This document shows positions 45,248 to 55,331 of a stretch of DNA of 63,414 bases, piece after piece. Origin of the DNA: an uncultured Pelagibacteraceae bacterium (GTDB lineage: Bacteria > Pseudomonadota > Alphaproteobacteria > Pelagibacterales > Pelagibacteraceae); assembly GCA_902596675.1 (NCBI GenBank), contig CACJUO010000007.1, positions 1-63,414 on the forward strand, in the 5' to 3' direction. Made by a program: the position numbers and the translations under genes. The notes beneath the pieces are model-generated. The model made no database searches, was not told where the DNA came from, and saw only the letters and a list, made by a program, of their open reading frames with translations. Each line of letters starts with the position of its first letter. Within the stretch, counting starts at the first letter, position 1.

Positions 45248-46251
45248 TATTTATTTACATCCACTAGAATTCTATTTTTCAGTTTTCCTTCAAGCATTTC
45301 CGGAAATACAGTCAATAGTTCTTCAAGCCCAACTATTTTAATTGATTTTTCTATAATACTAAAATCTACTAAACTTGGTACTTCACCCCATACAAATTCT
45401 TTTCTTTTGTTGCTTACATTAACTGAGTCTACGCCCCATAGTTTTACAGCTCTGATATAAAAAGGAACAACAGAAGTATTTAATTTGTTAGTTCCACTCG
45501 CATTACCACAAACAGCTACAATTCCTTTTAATCTTGTTTGAGATATTGCGTTTGCTAAAATATTTCCACCAACAGTGTCAACAACACCATCCCAAGTACC
45601 TTTACCAATTAATCTTGGTTCACCTTCAAATTCTTTACGATCTAAAACAGTTTTTGCTCCTAATTCTTTTAAATAATCAGCTTTTTCAGGTTTTCCTGTG
45701 ATTGCGGTTACATTACATCCCATTTTTGACAGAATATTTACTGCAACCATCCCTACTCCACCTGTTGAACCTGTTACAAGGACATCGTTCACTTTACTTT
45801 GTAGTAATAATTCTTCTTTTGCTTTAACGGCAAATGCACACAACATTGCTGTAAAGCCTGCAGTACCCATCATCATTGCTTGCTTCAAATCAATACCTGA
45901 AGGTTTCTTTATCAGAAATTCTTTTTTAACTCTTGCATATTGAGAGAATCCTCCATGAAATAATTCTCCAACCCTACAACCAGTAAGTATTACCTCATCA
46001 CCTTCTTTAAATTCATCTGACTTGCTTTCTGCTACTGTACCTGAGAAATCAATTCCAGGAATTCTTGGAAACTCTTTAACTAATTTTGCACCATCTTTTA
46101 AAATCAAAGCATCCTTATAATTAAGATCTGAGTATTGTATTTTAACTAAGACTTCACCTTCCTTTAAAAAATCAAAATTTAATTCTTTAACTTCTTGAGA
46201 AAAATTTTCACCCACCTGGTTTATAACCAGGGCTTTGAAAGTATCAGACAT
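45247..46251 (-). CDS. acuI: Acrylyl-CoA reductase-like MDR oxidoreductase (AcuI/YhdH)
   Basis: A 334-residue zinc-independent medium-chain reductase. It has the YhdH/AcuI features: a LNYKDALILK-type block near residue 45, FSQYARVKKE, the NADPH motif TGSTGGVGMVAV (about 160) and the C-terminal GKLKNRILVDV. AcuI reduces the toxic acryloyl-CoA formed from DMSP-derived acrylate to propionyl-CoA. Its presence fits the DddP-like gene at 57 kb, though many bacteria carry acuI without DMSP lyases. It is followed by the LysR gene. Confidence 0.85.
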   Translation of the reverse strand: MSDTFKALVINQVGENFSQEVKELNFDFLKEGEVLVKIQYSDLNYKDALILKDGAKLVKEFPRIPGIDFSGTVAESKSDEFKEGDEVILTGCRVGELFHGGFSQYARVKKEFLIKKPSGIDLKQAMMMGTAGFTAMLCAFAVKAKEELLLQSKVNDVLVTGSTGGVGMVAVNILSKMGCNVTAITGKPEKADYLKELGAKTVLDRKEFEGEPRLIGKGTWDGVVDTVGGNILANAISQTRLKGIVAVCGNASGTNKLNTSVVPFYIRAVKLWGVDSVNVSNKRKEFVWGEVPSLVDFSIIEKSIKIVGLEELLTVFPEMLEGKLKNRILVDVNK

Positions 46252-46264
46252 GTGTAATTATACT

Positions 46265-46873
46265 CTATTCTTTAATAAATCGTAAGTATCTATTCTGAAT
46301 AGAAAGATCGTCCTTAAATTGACCTAAAAAGTAATTAGTAACTGTAGATGCTCTTTCTTTTTTTATCCCTCTAGTAGTCATACATTGATGAGCTGCATCG
46401 ATTGTTACTGCAACACCCTTAGCATCAAGAGCAGTCATAATTGATTTAGCAATTTGTAGTGTTAATCTTTCTTGTGTTTGCAACCTTTTTGCAAATACAT
46501 CAACAACCCTTGCTAGCTTACTTAGTCCTACAACTCTTTCTTTTGGTATGTATGCAACGTGTGCCATACCCAATATTGGAACCATATGATGTTCGCAATG
46601 ACTTTGCACAGATATATTCTTTTGAATTACCATGTCATTATATCCTTCAACGTCACCAAAAGTTTTTTCTAAAACTTTATTAGCATCCTCTTTATACCCA
46701 CTAAAAAATTCCTTATATGCTTTTATTACTCTCTTTGGTGTTTCTAACAAACCTTCTCTATTTGGATCCTCACCAATCCAAGTTAATATCTTAATCAAAG
46801 CTTCTTCAGCTTCTTTATCTGAAACTTGTTTAGTCTCTAAATTTTTATTGTCTGTGTCTTTTACTAATTTCAT
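46265..46873 (-). CDS. folE: GTP cyclohydrolase I
   Basis: A 202-residue enzyme that converts GTP to dihydroneopterin triphosphate, the first step of folate synthesis. The zinc-site residues are in SHCEHHMVP and HQCMTTRG, and the conserved VVGLSKLARVVDVFAKRLQ is complete. Folate supply matters for the GcvT-type methyl acceptors elsewhere in the window. It is divergent from hisI with a 79-base gap in which I see no regulatory structure. Confidence 0.96.
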   Translation of the reverse strand: MKLVKDTDNKNLETKQVSDKEAEEALIKILTWIGEDPNREGLLETPKRVIKAYKEFFSGYKEDANKVLEKTFGDVEGYNDMVIQKNISVQSHCEHHMVPILGMAHVAYIPKERVVGLSKLARVVDVFAKRLQTQERLTLQIAKSIMTALDAKGVAVTIDAAHQCMTTRGIKKERASTVTNYFLGQFKDDLSIQNRYLRFIKE

Positions 46874-46952
46874 AGCGCCTTTTTATACAGTAAATCCTTA
46901 AATTTAAAATATTTAATATATTCAATAATATGTTAGATATTGCGGCTTATAT

Positions 46953-47420
46953 ATGTTTAAAAAAAGAGAAAATGTCGCTGATATAGAGGAAGGCAACCTA
47001 TTATCTCCAAAATTCGATAATGATGGTTTAATTCCTGTAGTTACAACATGTGCAGAAACCAAAGAGATTCTAATGCACGGTTATATGAATGTTGAAGCTT
47101 TAAAATTAACAATAGAAACAAAAGAAGCTCACTACTGGAGCAGGTCTAGAAAAGAAATTTGGCATAAAGGAAAAACTAGCGGCTTTACTCAAAAAGTAAA
47201 AGAAATAAGAATTGACGATGATCAAGATGCAGTTTGGATAACTGTAGATATTGGTGATGGTGCAAGTTGTCATGTTGGTTACAGATCATGTTTTTATAGA
47301 TCAGTACCTACAGGCAAAATTGAAAATGGACGTAAAGTAGAAATGAAATTTGAAGAAGAAAAGAAAAAATTTGATCCAGAAGTTGTTTATAAAGGACAAC
47401 CTAATCCTACTAAAATTTAA
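46953..47420 (+). CDS. hisI: Phosphoribosyl-AMP cyclohydrolase
   Basis: A 155-residue histidine-biosynthesis enzyme that opens the purine ring of phosphoribosyl-AMP. The signature HYWSRSRKEIWHKGKTSG and the zinc cysteines in GASCHVGYRSCF are intact. It is monofunctional, with no HisE domain. The 25-residue N-terminal extension and charged C-terminal tail are somewhat longer than usual. It overlaps the DUF2237 gene by one base, and from memory folE-hisI-DUF2237 neighbours recur in alphaproteobacteria. Confidence 0.94.
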   Translation: MFKKRENVADIEEGNLLSPKFDNDGLIPVVTTCAETKEILMHGYMNVEALKLTIETKEAHYWSRSRKEIWHKGKTSGFTQKVKEIRIDDDQDAVWITVDIGDGASCHVGYRSCFYRSVPTGKIENGRKVEMKFEEEKKKFDPEVVYKGQPNPTKI

Positions 47421-47794
47421 TGAGTGAGGCTCAAAAAAACGTTCTTGGTGAAGATCTTGAAGAATGTTCAAAAAATCCATTAACTGGTTGGTACAGAGAC
47501 GGTTGTTGTAACACAGATGAAAACGATCGTGGTTTACACACAGTTTGTGTAAAAGTTAACGACGAATTTTTAGAATGGTGTAAGGAGGCTGGTAATGATT
47601 TGATAACACCTCACCCTGAATTTGGTTTTCCTGGATTGGTAGATGGAGATAACTGGTGTGTATGTGCCAGTTGGGTTGCGAGAGCTTTAGAGGCGGGAAT
47701 TGGATGTTCTATATATTTAAAAAAAACTCACGTTAATACTTTAAAGTTAGTGCCAATTGAAACTTTAAAAAAATTTGCAATAGATCTTTCTTAA
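47420..47794 (+). CDS. DUF2237-family protein
   Basis: A 124-residue soluble protein of DUF2237, function unknown. The family blocks NVLGEDLEECSKNPLTGWYRDGCC and HTVCVKVNDEFLEW are evident, as is DGDNWCVCASWVARAL. Its several conserved cysteines (six visible) suggest a metal or redox role. It is translationally coupled to hisI and convergent with the ETF-QO gene, whose stop codon lies at the next base. Confidence 0.9.
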   Translation: MSEAQKNVLGEDLEECSKNPLTGWYRDGCCNTDENDRGLHTVCVKVNDEFLEWCKEAGNDLITPHPEFGFPGLVDGDNWCVCASWVARALEAGIGCSIYLKKTHVNTLKLVPIETLKKFAIDLS

Positions 47795-49414
47795 TTACAT
47801 ATTTCCGTACTTAGGTCCACCCCCACCTTCAGGCGTAACCCATGTAATATTTTGTGATGGCTCTTTTATATCACAAGTTTTACAATGAATACAATTTTGA
47901 GAATTAATTACAAATTTCTCAACATCATTTTCTTTTTGAATTTCATAAACTCCAACTGGACAATATCTTTGTGCAGGTTCATCGTATTTACCTAAAGTAT
48001 ATTTTATTGGTAAATCTTTGTCTTTAAGTTGAAGATGTACTGGTTGATTTTCAGCATGATTAGTTCCTGTTAAATAAACTGAACTTGTTTTATCAAATGT
48101 AATAACATTATCTGGTTTTGGGTAATCTATTTTTGGCATTTCACTTGCTGGTTTTAAAGTTTCATGATCAGCGTGTTTATGTTTAAGTGTGAATGGCAAT
48201 CTTCCTTTAAATAAAATTTGATCAATCCCTGTAAATATTATTCCAAGAATTAAACCCCAACTAAAGCTAGGTTTAACATTTCTAGCCTCATATAACTCTT
48301 TATAAACCCAACTTTTTTTAAATTTTTCCTCATAATAAGATAATTCTTTGCTTGATTTTATGTGATCAATAATAGTTTCCGCTGCAATCATTCCACTTTT
48401 CATTGCAGTATGTGATCCTTTAATTTTTGGCATATTTAATGTACCAGCATCACAACCAACTAATAATGCACCTGGCATAAACATCTTAGGTAGACTTTGA
48501 AAACCTCCCTCTATTAATGCTCTTGCTCCGTATGATATTCTTTTACCACCTTCTAATATTGATCTAATCGCAGGATGAGTTTTAAACTTTTGAAATTCGT
48601 CAAATGGTGAAAGATGTGGATTTTTATAATCAAGACCAATGACATATCCTAAAAATATTTGTTTATTTTCAGCATGATAAACAAAGCTTCCCCCGTAGGT
48701 GCTATTATCTAATGGCCAACCTGCAGTATGCATCACTAGACCTTCGTCGTGATTTTCTTCTTTTAATTCCCAAATTTCTTTAAATCCTATTCCATACTGT
48801 TGTGGATCTTTTCCTTTATCTAAATCAAATTTTTTGATTAATTCTTTACCCAAATGTCCTCTACACCCTTCTGCAAAAACTGTAACTTTTGCGTGAAGTT
48901 CCATTCCTGGTTCATAACTATCTTTTTTATTACCTTCTTTATCTAAACCCATATCTTGAGTTGCTACACCCTTAACAGAACCATCTTCATTATATAAAAC
49001 TTCACTTGCAGGAAAACCTGGGAATATTTCAACTCCAAGAGCTTCAGCTTGTTCTGCTAACCACCTGCATAGATTAGCTAGACTAATAATATAATTGTTA
49101 TGATTTTGTTGTACTTTAGGTAATAACCAAGTTGGCCAACTAATTTTTTTTGTCTTTCCTAGAAATAGAAACTTTTCTTTGTTAACTTTTGTTTTAATTG
49201 GTGGATTAAGATCTTTCCAATTTGGCAATAGTTCATCTAAGGCTCGCGTTTCAAACACGTTCCCGGATAAAATATGTGCACCTATTTCAGATGCTTTTTC
49301 TAAAAGGCAGACATTAATATCTGGATTTAACTGCTTTAATTTTATTGCAGTTGAAAGTCCCGATGGTCCGCCACCTACGACTACTACATCGTATTCCATC
49401 ACTTCTCTGGACAT
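47795..49414 (-). CDS. Electron-transfer flavoprotein:ubiquinone oxidoreductase
   Basis: A 539-residue membrane-bound iron-sulfur flavoprotein that passes electrons from ETF to ubiquinone. The FAD motif is GGGPSGLSTAIKL (about 13-25). Cysteines for the [4Fe-4S] cluster lie in the C-terminal ferredoxin-like part (RYCPVGVYE, then NCIHCKTCDI). It ends the 15-kb minus-strand block, directly after etfA, and collects electrons from the dehydrogenases encoded in that block. Length is normal. Confidence 0.95.
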   Translation of the reverse strand: MSREVMEYDVVVVGGGPSGLSTAIKLKQLNPDINVCLLEKASEIGAHILSGNVFETRALDELLPNWKDLNPPIKTKVNKEKFLFLGKTKKISWPTWLLPKVQQNHNNYIISLANLCRWLAEQAEALGVEIFPGFPASEVLYNEDGSVKGVATQDMGLDKEGNKKDSYEPGMELHAKVTVFAEGCRGHLGKELIKKFDLDKGKDPQQYGIGFKEIWELKEENHDEGLVMHTAGWPLDNSTYGGSFVYHAENKQIFLGYVIGLDYKNPHLSPFDEFQKFKTHPAIRSILEGGKRISYGARALIEGGFQSLPKMFMPGALLVGCDAGTLNMPKIKGSHTAMKSGMIAAETIIDHIKSSKELSYYEEKFKKSWVYKELYEARNVKPSFSWGLILGIIFTGIDQILFKGRLPFTLKHKHADHETLKPASEMPKIDYPKPDNVITFDKTSSVYLTGTNHAENQPVHLQLKDKDLPIKYTLGKYDEPAQRYCPVGVYEIQKENDVEKFVINSQNCIHCKTCDIKEPSQNITWVTPEGGGGPKYGNM

Positions 49415-49435
49415 ACTAATTTCTTACAGTATTTG

Positions 49436-50389
49436 TTATTTTTGTATAGTGTTTAATTTGTTCAGTTCCTCTAAGAATTGAGGAAGTGCTTCGAATAAAT
49501 CAGCTTCTAGGCCGTAATCTGCGACACTAAAAATAGGTGCTTCACCATCTTTATTTATAGCAACAATAACTTTACTTTCTTTCATTCCTGCTAAATGTTG
49601 AATGGCTCCAGAAATTCCAACTGCTATATAAAGATCAGGTACAACAACTTTTCCTGTTTGTCCTACTTGATGTTCGTTTGTAATATATCCAGCATCAACC
49701 GCAGCTCTTGAAGCTCCTATTGCAGCATTTAATTTATCCGCTACATCAGTTATTAATTTGAAATTTTCTCCGCTTTGCAAGCCTCTACCACCTGAAATTA
49801 CAATTCTAGCTGTACCTAATTCAGGTCTATCTGATTTGATTTCTTCTCTATTAATAAATTTCGTATTTTCAGTTTGGTCTGCTGCATCTATTTTTTCTAT
49901 TTCGGCAGATCCTCCAGTTGTTTCAGCCGCTTCAAATGATGTTGGTCTTATAGTAACACATTTTTTTTCATCGTTACTTTTAACTGTAGCAAATGCATTT
50001 CCAGCATAAATTGGTCTTAAAAAGGTATCAGGAGATATAACTTTTATAATATCACTTACTTGTGAAATATCTAATAATGCTGCAACTCGTGGCATAAGGT
50101 TTTTTCCAAATGTATTTGCTGAGCAAATAATATGTGAATATTTATCAGCGTGTTTTAAAATTGCTGCAGTATAATTCTCAGCAATATAATTTTCATAAAT
50201 TTCATGATCTATATGAAGAACTTTTTTTACTAAAGGAATTTCAGACAAAGATTTTGCAACATCATCTGCCTTACTTCCAATTAACAAAACATGAAGATCT
50301 TGATCTATTTGTGATGAAGCTGTGATCGCATTTAAAGTAAATGGTTTTACTTCTTTGTTGTTATGCTCTGCTATTAATAAAACTGACAT
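49436..50389 (-). CDS. etfA: Electron-transfer flavoprotein alpha subunit
   Basis: A 317-residue FAD-binding subunit of ETF. The C-terminal FAD domain carries SGGRGLQSGENF (about 198), GASRAAVDAGYI and the closing VGQTGKVVVPDLYIAVGISG. It accepts electrons from flavin dehydrogenases such as the DMGDH-like enzymes and passes them to ETF-QO. It overlaps etfB by one base. Confidence 0.96.
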   Translation of the reverse strand: MSVLLIAEHNNKEVKPFTLNAITASSQIDQDLHVLLIGSKADDVAKSLSEIPLVKKVLHIDHEIYENYIAENYTAAILKHADKYSHIICSANTFGKNLMPRVAALLDISQVSDIIKVISPDTFLRPIYAGNAFATVKSNDEKKCVTIRPTSFEAAETTGGSAEIEKIDAADQTENTKFINREEIKSDRPELGTARIVISGGRGLQSGENFKLITDVADKLNAAIGASRAAVDAGYITNEHQVGQTGKVVVPDLYIAVGISGAIQHLAGMKESKVIVAINKDGEAPIFSVADYGLEADLFEALPQFLEELNKLNTIQK

Positions 50390-51138
50390 TAAATTACCTT
50401 AGCCTCATTTTTTAATTTTTGTACCAATTCCTCAACACTTGCAACTTTAATACCCGCTTTTCTTTTTGGCGGTTCTTCGATCTTAATATGTTCTATTCTA
50501 GGGTTTGTATCAACTCCTAGATCTGACGCATTAATCTGTTCAATAGGTTTTTTCTTAGCCTTCATGATATTTGGCAGTGACGCATATCTTGGCTCATTTA
50601 ATCTTAAATCACATGTAACAATAGCTGGTGTATTAACTTCAATTGTTTCTAAACCCTCATCAACTTCTCTAGTCACTTGTAATGATTTATCGTTTACTTC
50701 TATTTTTGAGGCAAAAGTTGCTTGTGGCCAATTTAAATGTGCTGCTAACATTTGGCCTGTTTGATTACAGTCATCATCAATTGCTTGTTTACCCATAAAA
50801 ACTAAGTCTGGATTTTCTTTTTCAACAATTTTTTTTAAAATTTTAGAAACAGCTAGAGGCTCAATGTTGCCATCAACCTTTACATGAATTCCTCTATCCG
50901 CTCCTACTGCTAAAGCTTTTCTAACTGTTTCTTGAGCTTTCTCTTCACCAACAGTAACTGCTATTATTTCTGTTGCTTTACCTGACTCTTTTATTTTTAC
51001 AGCTTCCTCAATAGCATTATCATCTGGTGGGTTTGTAGACATTTTAACGTTATCGGTAACAACCCCACTACCGTCCTCTTTAACTCTAATTTGGACGTTA
51101 TAATCAATAACTCTTTTTACAGCGACTAAAATTTTCAT
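50389..51138 (-). CDS. etfB: Electron-transfer flavoprotein beta subunit
   Basis: A 249-residue subunit that binds AMP in housekeeping ETFs. The start [20 protein letters not shown] and the signature block [20 protein letters not shown] are standard. The recognition loop for partner dehydrogenases is the [13 protein letters not shown] region near 195. It overlaps both the DMGDH-like gene upstream and etfA downstream by one base, which ties the ETF directly to that dehydrogenase. Confidence 0.96.
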   Translation of the reverse strand: MKILVAVKRVIDYNVQIRVKEDGSGVVTDNVKMSTNPPDDNAIEEAVKIKESGKATEIIAVTVGEEKAQETVRKALAVGADRGIHVKVDGNIEPLAVSKILKKIVEKENPDLVFMGKQAIDDDCNQTGQMLAAHLNWPQATFASKIEVNDKSLQVTREVDEGLETIEVNTPAIVTCDLRLNEPRYASLPNIMKAKKKPIEQINASDLGVDTNPRIEHIKIEEPPKRKAGIKVASVEELVQKLKNEAKVI

Positions 51139-53573
51139 TAAGCTCTCAATAATTTATTTTCTGCATCATAAGGACTTTCTTCTAAAATTGTTGCCTCATG
51201 CATTTTACCAAGTATATCAATCCTTAGTTTTTGTCCAACATTTGCTAACTCAGGTTTAACCATTCCTAGTGCGATAGATTTTCCTAGTCTAAATCCAAAA
51301 TCACCACCAGTTGCACGTCCTACAACACTTCCATTTTCATAAATTGGGTTATTTCCTAATACATCTGCATCGTTAGTTTCGTGAACCTCTAGAGTTACAA
51401 GCTTGTTATCAAAGCCTTTTTCTCTCCATTTATTTAAGGCATCAAGTCCAATAAAACTTCCTTTGTTTGGATGAATAAATCTATCTAATCCACTTTCGTA
51501 AGGTGAATACTCAATTGATAATTCAGTTCCTACTAGTTTGTAGGATTTTTCAACTCTTAAACTGTTCATTGCTCTTATACCATAAGGTTTTAAACCTAAG
51601 TCTTGACCTGCGTCTATAAGTTTATCGAAAATATGATTTTGATATTCAATAGGATGATGAAGTTCCCATCCTAGCTCTCCCACAAAATTAACTCTCATTG
51701 CATTTACTGGTGCAAAGCCAACATCAACTTGCTTTGCGCTTAACCATTTAAAATTTTCATTTGAAAAATCATCATTTGACACCCTTTGCATTAATTCTCT
51801 TGCTTTCGGTCCTGATACTACAAGTACACCTTTACTATTTGTTAAGTTCTCAAATTGAACTGATCCATCTTTTGGCATCCAGCCAAATATCCAATCGTGA
51901 TCCAATCTTTGGTAAGCCCCGGCAGAAACAAGATAAAAACTATTTTCTGACTCTCTCATAATTGTAAATTCTGAATGAACACCGCCTTTGGTATTTAATG
52001 CGTGACATAAATTAATTCTACCTACTTTTTTTGGTAATTTATTAGCTACCAACTTATCTAAAAATTCTTCAGCTCCAGGTCCTTTAATTCTGCATTTAGC
52101 AAATGCGGTCATATCTAGCAGTCCAACATTTTCTTTTACATTTTTGCACTCTTTTTCAACTGCTTTGAACCAATTAGATCTTCTAAATGACCAATCATCC
52201 TTTTGTTCCATGCCGTCAGTTGCAAAAAAGTTTGGTCTTTCCCATCCAAATTTTTGACCAAAAACTGCGCCAAGATTTTTCATTCTGTCATAACACGGGG
52301 CTGTTCTTAAAGGTCTTGCAGCTGGTCTTTCTTCATCTGGAAAGTGAGTTATAAATACATGACTGTAAGCTTCTTCATTCTTCTCTTTAAGATATGATTT
52401 TGAGCAATAATCTCCATATCTTCTTGGTTCTACTCCAAGCATATCAATTGTAGGTTCACCATCAACAATCCACTCTGCTAATTGCCATCCGGCTCCACCG
52501 GCTGCTGTAATTCCAAAACTATGACCTTCATTAATCCAAAAGTTCTTTAATCCCCATGCTGGACCAACTATCGGATTTCCATCTGGAGTATAGCAAATAG
52601 CACCGTTGTAAACTTTTTTAACACCTACCTCTCCAAATGCTGGAACTCTATGAATAGCTCCTTCAATATGAGGAGCAAGTCTATCTAGATCCTCTTGGAA
52701 AAGTTCATACTCAGATTCCTTTGAAGGACCATCTACATAACAAGCAGGTGCCCCATCTTCATATGGTCCTAAAATTAAACCACCTGCTTCCTCTCTCATG
52801 TACCATCTGCTATCACTATCTCTTAAAACTCCCATCTCAGGAAGACCTTCCTTTTTTCTTTTTAGAATTTCTGGGTGTGGTTCTGTTACAATGTATTGAT
52901 GTTCAACTGGTATTACTGGAATATCTAAACCAACCATCTTACCAGTTTGTCTAGCAAAATTTCCTGAACATGAAATTACATGTTCACATTCTATAGATCC
53001 TTTATCTGTTTCAACAACCCATCCATCCTTATTCTGTTTCATTGCAAGAACTGTAGTATTTCTATAAATCTCAGCACCTCTATTTCTTGCGCCAGTTGCT
53101 AATGCTTGCGTTAAATCAGCTGGTTGAATGTATCCATCTTCGGGATGTTGTATTGCTCCAATTAAATCCTTTGTATTACACAAAGGCCAAATTTCTTTTA
53201 CTTGATCTGGTGTTAGAAATTTTACATCTACTCCGATAGTTTTTGCAACTCCAGCATATTGATGATACTCATCCATTCTATCTTTGTTGTCTGCTAATCT
53301 GATATTTGAAACAACACTGAACCCGACGTTTTTGCCTGTTTCTTCCTCTAAACTTTTATAAAGATTAACTGCATATTTATGTAACTGGCCAACTGAGTAA
53401 CTCATGTTAAATAATGGAAGTAATCCAGCTGCATGCCATGTTGAACCTGATGTCAATTCTTTTCTTTCAATCAAAACAACATCAGACCAGCCTTTTTTAG
53501 CTAAGTGATACAGAGCACTAACACCAACAACTCCTCCACCTACTACTACAACTTTTGCTTTTGATTTCATCAT
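51138..53573 (-). CDS. Dimethylglycine/sarcosine dehydrogenase-like flavoprotein, ETF-linked
   Basis: An 811-residue DAO-GcvT fusion. The FAD motif [14 protein letters not shown] and the covalent-FAD His in [10 protein letters not shown] are present. The GcvT-type folate domain covers about 430-800, ending with the usual [18 protein letters not shown]. It would oxidise an N-methyl group to the methylene level on tetrahydrofolate. Its stop overlaps etfB, so electrons clearly go to ETF. A second ATG directly after the first (MMKSK) makes the start uncertain by one codon. Its substrate among dimethylglycine, sarcosine or another N-methyl amino acid is not settled. Confidence 0.9.
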   Translation of the reverse strand: MMKSKAKVVVVGGGVVGVSALYHLAKKGWSDVVLIERKELTSGSTWHAAGLLPLFNMSYSVGQLHKYAVNLYKSLEEETGKNVGFSVVSNIRLADNKDRMDEYHQYAGVAKTIGVDVKFLTPDQVKEIWPLCNTKDLIGAIQHPEDGYIQPADLTQALATGARNRGAEIYRNTTVLAMKQNKDGWVVETDKGSIECEHVISCSGNFARQTGKMVGLDIPVIPVEHQYIVTEPHPEILKRKKEGLPEMGVLRDSDSRWYMREEAGGLILGPYEDGAPACYVDGPSKESEYELFQEDLDRLAPHIEGAIHRVPAFGEVGVKKVYNGAICYTPDGNPIVGPAWGLKNFWINEGHSFGITAAGGAGWQLAEWIVDGEPTIDMLGVEPRRYGDYCSKSYLKEKNEEAYSHVFITHFPDEERPAARPLRTAPCYDRMKNLGAVFGQKFGWERPNFFATDGMEQKDDWSFRRSNWFKAVEKECKNVKENVGLLDMTAFAKCRIKGPGAEEFLDKLVANKLPKKVGRINLCHALNTKGGVHSEFTIMRESENSFYLVSAGAYQRLDHDWIFGWMPKDGSVQFENLTNSKGVLVVSGPKARELMQRVSNDDFSNENFKWLSAKQVDVGFAPVNAMRVNFVGELGWELHHPIEYQNHIFDKLIDAGQDLGLKPYGIRAMNSLRVEKSYKLVGTELSIEYSPYESGLDRFIHPNKGSFIGLDALNKWREKGFDNKLVTLEVHETNDADVLGNNPIYENGSVVGRATGGDFGFRLGKSIALGMVKPELANVGQKLRIDILGKMHEATILEESPYDAENKLLRA

Positions 53574-53613
53574 GCGATTTTTACTAAATTTTTTCTATAA
53601 ACTAAACATAATT

Positions 53614-53829
53614 CTAATAGGGATAATCATCATCATCGTCATCTCTCCAACCCATTTGGTACATTAAATATGCAGCAGTTATGACACTAAAAACTCCTGC
53701 GGCCATACCAAAATTTACTCCCATCTCTTGCCCAAAATAATACCACCCTATTTGAGTGGCGCCAATTGGTGGGATACAAAGTATTGCCATAAGTATTGCA
53801 ATTCGTACTGGAAAACTTGGTTTTTTCAT
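53614..53829 (-). CDS. Small two-helix membrane protein with poly-Asp tail
   Basis: A 71-residue protein with two hydrophobic helices (about 7-30 and 38-57) and a tail GWRDDDDDDYPY. The start is the ATG overlapping the stop of the DUF4864 gene (TAATG pattern). A longer frame beginning at 53883 is inside that gene and is rejected. The acidic tail probably faces the cytoplasm or periplasm and could bind cations or proteins. I do not recognise the family. It lies within the methylated-amine block but has no evident link to it. Confidence 0.78.
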   Translation of the reverse strand: MKKPSFPVRIAILMAILCIPPIGATQIGWYYFGQEMGVNFGMAAGVFSVITAAYLMYQMGWRDDDDDDYPY

Positions 53830-54302
53830 TAAATCGAAGAGCCCATTGGCATTGGTTGAGATACTGCAGTAGTGAGCCAACAATTTTTTAAAATTCCATC
53901 AACTTCATATTTTTCAACTTGCCATTTAAATTTGTAATACTTTTTGTCTTTGTCCATAATGGTCACTTCAAAAGTTGAAACACCTTTTGATTTATAAACT
54001 TCTACAATTTCATAATTTTTGTGGTTTAAAAGCATTGAATAAGAATCGGTCTTAATCATGTTTTTAAATCTCTCAATAGGTCCTGTTACTCTTTGATTGT
54101 TTGGGTGAGCAAAAAACCAGGTTTGAATGATACCACTGTCTTTTTCAGGACTATCGTTCCTCATTAAAGCATTGAGTTGTATCTCAATAACTTCTCTGGG
54201 CTTTATTTCTGGATTTGGTTTTCTTATCTCAGCAGATAATTCATTTAAAGAAAAAACTAATAGAAAGAAGATGCTATATATTGCTGGCTGTATTTTTAAC
54301 AT
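53829..54302 (-). CDS. Exported DUF4864-family protein
   Basis: A 157-residue protein with a signal-like N-terminus (MLKIQPAIYSIFFLLVFS, then LSAEI) and a DUF4864 domain. The pattern IEIQLNALMRNDSPEKDSGI, the FKNMIK segment and a closing YEVDG...CWLTTAV fit the family, a SnoaL-like fold of unknown function. I prefer ATG 54302 because it yields the signal peptide. In-frame ATGs nine and 27 codons upstream are open and overlap the quinone-reductase gene more deeply, so the start is uncertain. It is coupled to the 71-residue membrane protein. Confidence 0.75.
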   Translation of the reverse strand: MLKIQPAIYSIFFLLVFSLNELSAEIRKPNPEIKPREVIEIQLNALMRNDSPEKDSGIIQTWFFAHPNNQRVTGPIERFKNMIKTDSYSMLLNHKNYEIVEVYKSKGVSTFEVTIMDKDKKYYKFKWQVEKYEVDGILKNCWLTTAVSQPMPMGSSI

Positions 54303-54843
54303 CTTCCAAAAATTTAATTCTTTTTTCATTTGAGACAAATGGTACAGCAAAATATCGTTTATAGGTAATGTCATAAATACCACACTTATTAAAAATACCT
54401 TTTTTAATTCTTCTAAGCGGTAAATTTAAAAAAAAATCCGATATTGAAAATCTTGGAGAGCCGTATGTGCAGAAAATAATAGCTTTTTTACTTTTTAGTT
54501 TTCCTACAGCATAACCATGGTTGCCGATAAGTTTCTTAAAAGAAAAAGCCCAAGGTGGTGCTAACACTTTATCTATCCAACCCTCTAATATTGCTGGCAT
54601 TCTATAGTTCCAAATAGGTGCTACAAGGACAATTAAATCAGTTTCATCTATTTTTTTTCTATGATCTAAAACTACTTCGTCGGCCTTTTCGCCAGCATAT
54701 ACTGGGTTAAACTTTTCTTTATATAAATCTATACATTGTACTGAATGACCTTTTTCTTCTGCTGATTTTATAAAAGTATTTTTGATTGCTGAATTGAAAG
54801 ATTTTTCATTATAATGGCCATAAACCAAAAATACTTTTTTCAT
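54274..54843 (-). CDS. Flavodoxin-fold NAD(P)H:quinone oxidoreductase-like protein
   Basis: A 189-residue protein of the NQO/Kef-ancillary family. The N-terminal VYGHYNEKSFNSAI is the FMN phosphate loop, APIWNYRMPAILEGWIDKV is the isoalloxazine-contact block, and FCTYGSPR follows. Members reduce quinones or electrophiles in two-electron steps. It overlaps the CoA-binding protein gene by one base upstream. In this block it could handle reactive aldehyde or quinone by-products, which is inference. Confidence 0.85.
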   Translation of the reverse strand: MKKVFLVYGHYNEKSFNSAIKNTFIKSAEEKGHSVQCIDLYKEKFNPVYAGEKADEVVLDHRKKIDETDLIVLVAPIWNYRMPAILEGWIDKVLAPPWAFSFKKLIGNHGYAVGKLKSKKAIIFCTYGSPRFSISDFFLNLPLRRIKKGIFNKCGIYDITYKRYFAVPFVSNEKRIKFLEDVKNTASNI

Positions 54844-55310
54844 TAATCTTTAAGAACTGGAAAAACTGGATTAGATTTTTGAAAAAGTTTTTGATATTCC
54901 TGCTTTATGCATCTATTAGAAATAAATTCAATATTTTCTTTATCAGCGATCGCTTTAGCCTCATCACTATGAATTCCATATTGTAACCATAAAACTTTAG
55001 TTCCTTTTTGAATTGCTTGTTTTGCAATACCCTCTGCCTCATTTGAAGGTCTAAAAACATCAACTATATCGATCTCTTCTTTAACATTATCCAAGCTTTC
55101 AACTATTGGTTCACCATTTACAATTTCACCTACAGCAAAAGGGTTTATAGGTATCACTTTATAACCAAAGTTTTGCATATACTTCATGACTACGTTTGCA
55201 GGTTTTCTTTTAAGATTTTTTTTATCTTCCCCTTTTTTCTCAGAACTTACGCCAATCATTGCAATGACTTTTGATTTTCTTAAAATGGATTTAATTTGAT
55301 CGTTGTTCAT
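54843..55310 (-). CDS. CoA-binding domain protein (YccU-like)
   Basis: A 155-residue Rossmann-fold protein of the CoA-binding domain family. The start KVIAMIGVSSEKK, the VIPINPFAVGEIVNGEPI segment and DIVDVFRPSNEAEGIAKQAI are typical of the YccU group. Such proteins bind CoA or acyl-CoA and have no proven reaction. The loop NRCIKQEY near residue 135 carries the group's conserved Cys. Its neighbours are an enoyl-CoA-hydratase-like gene and a quinone reductase. Confidence 0.87.
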   Translation of the reverse strand: MNNDQIKSILRKSKVIAMIGVSSEKKGEDKKNLKRKPANVVMKYMQNFGYKVIPINPFAVGEIVNGEPIVESLDNVKEEIDIVDVFRPSNEAEGIAKQAIQKGTKVLWLQYGIHSDEAKAIADKENIEFISNRCIKQEYQKLFQKSNPVFPVLKD

Positions 55311-55331
55311 AATTTAAATTAAAAATAATTA

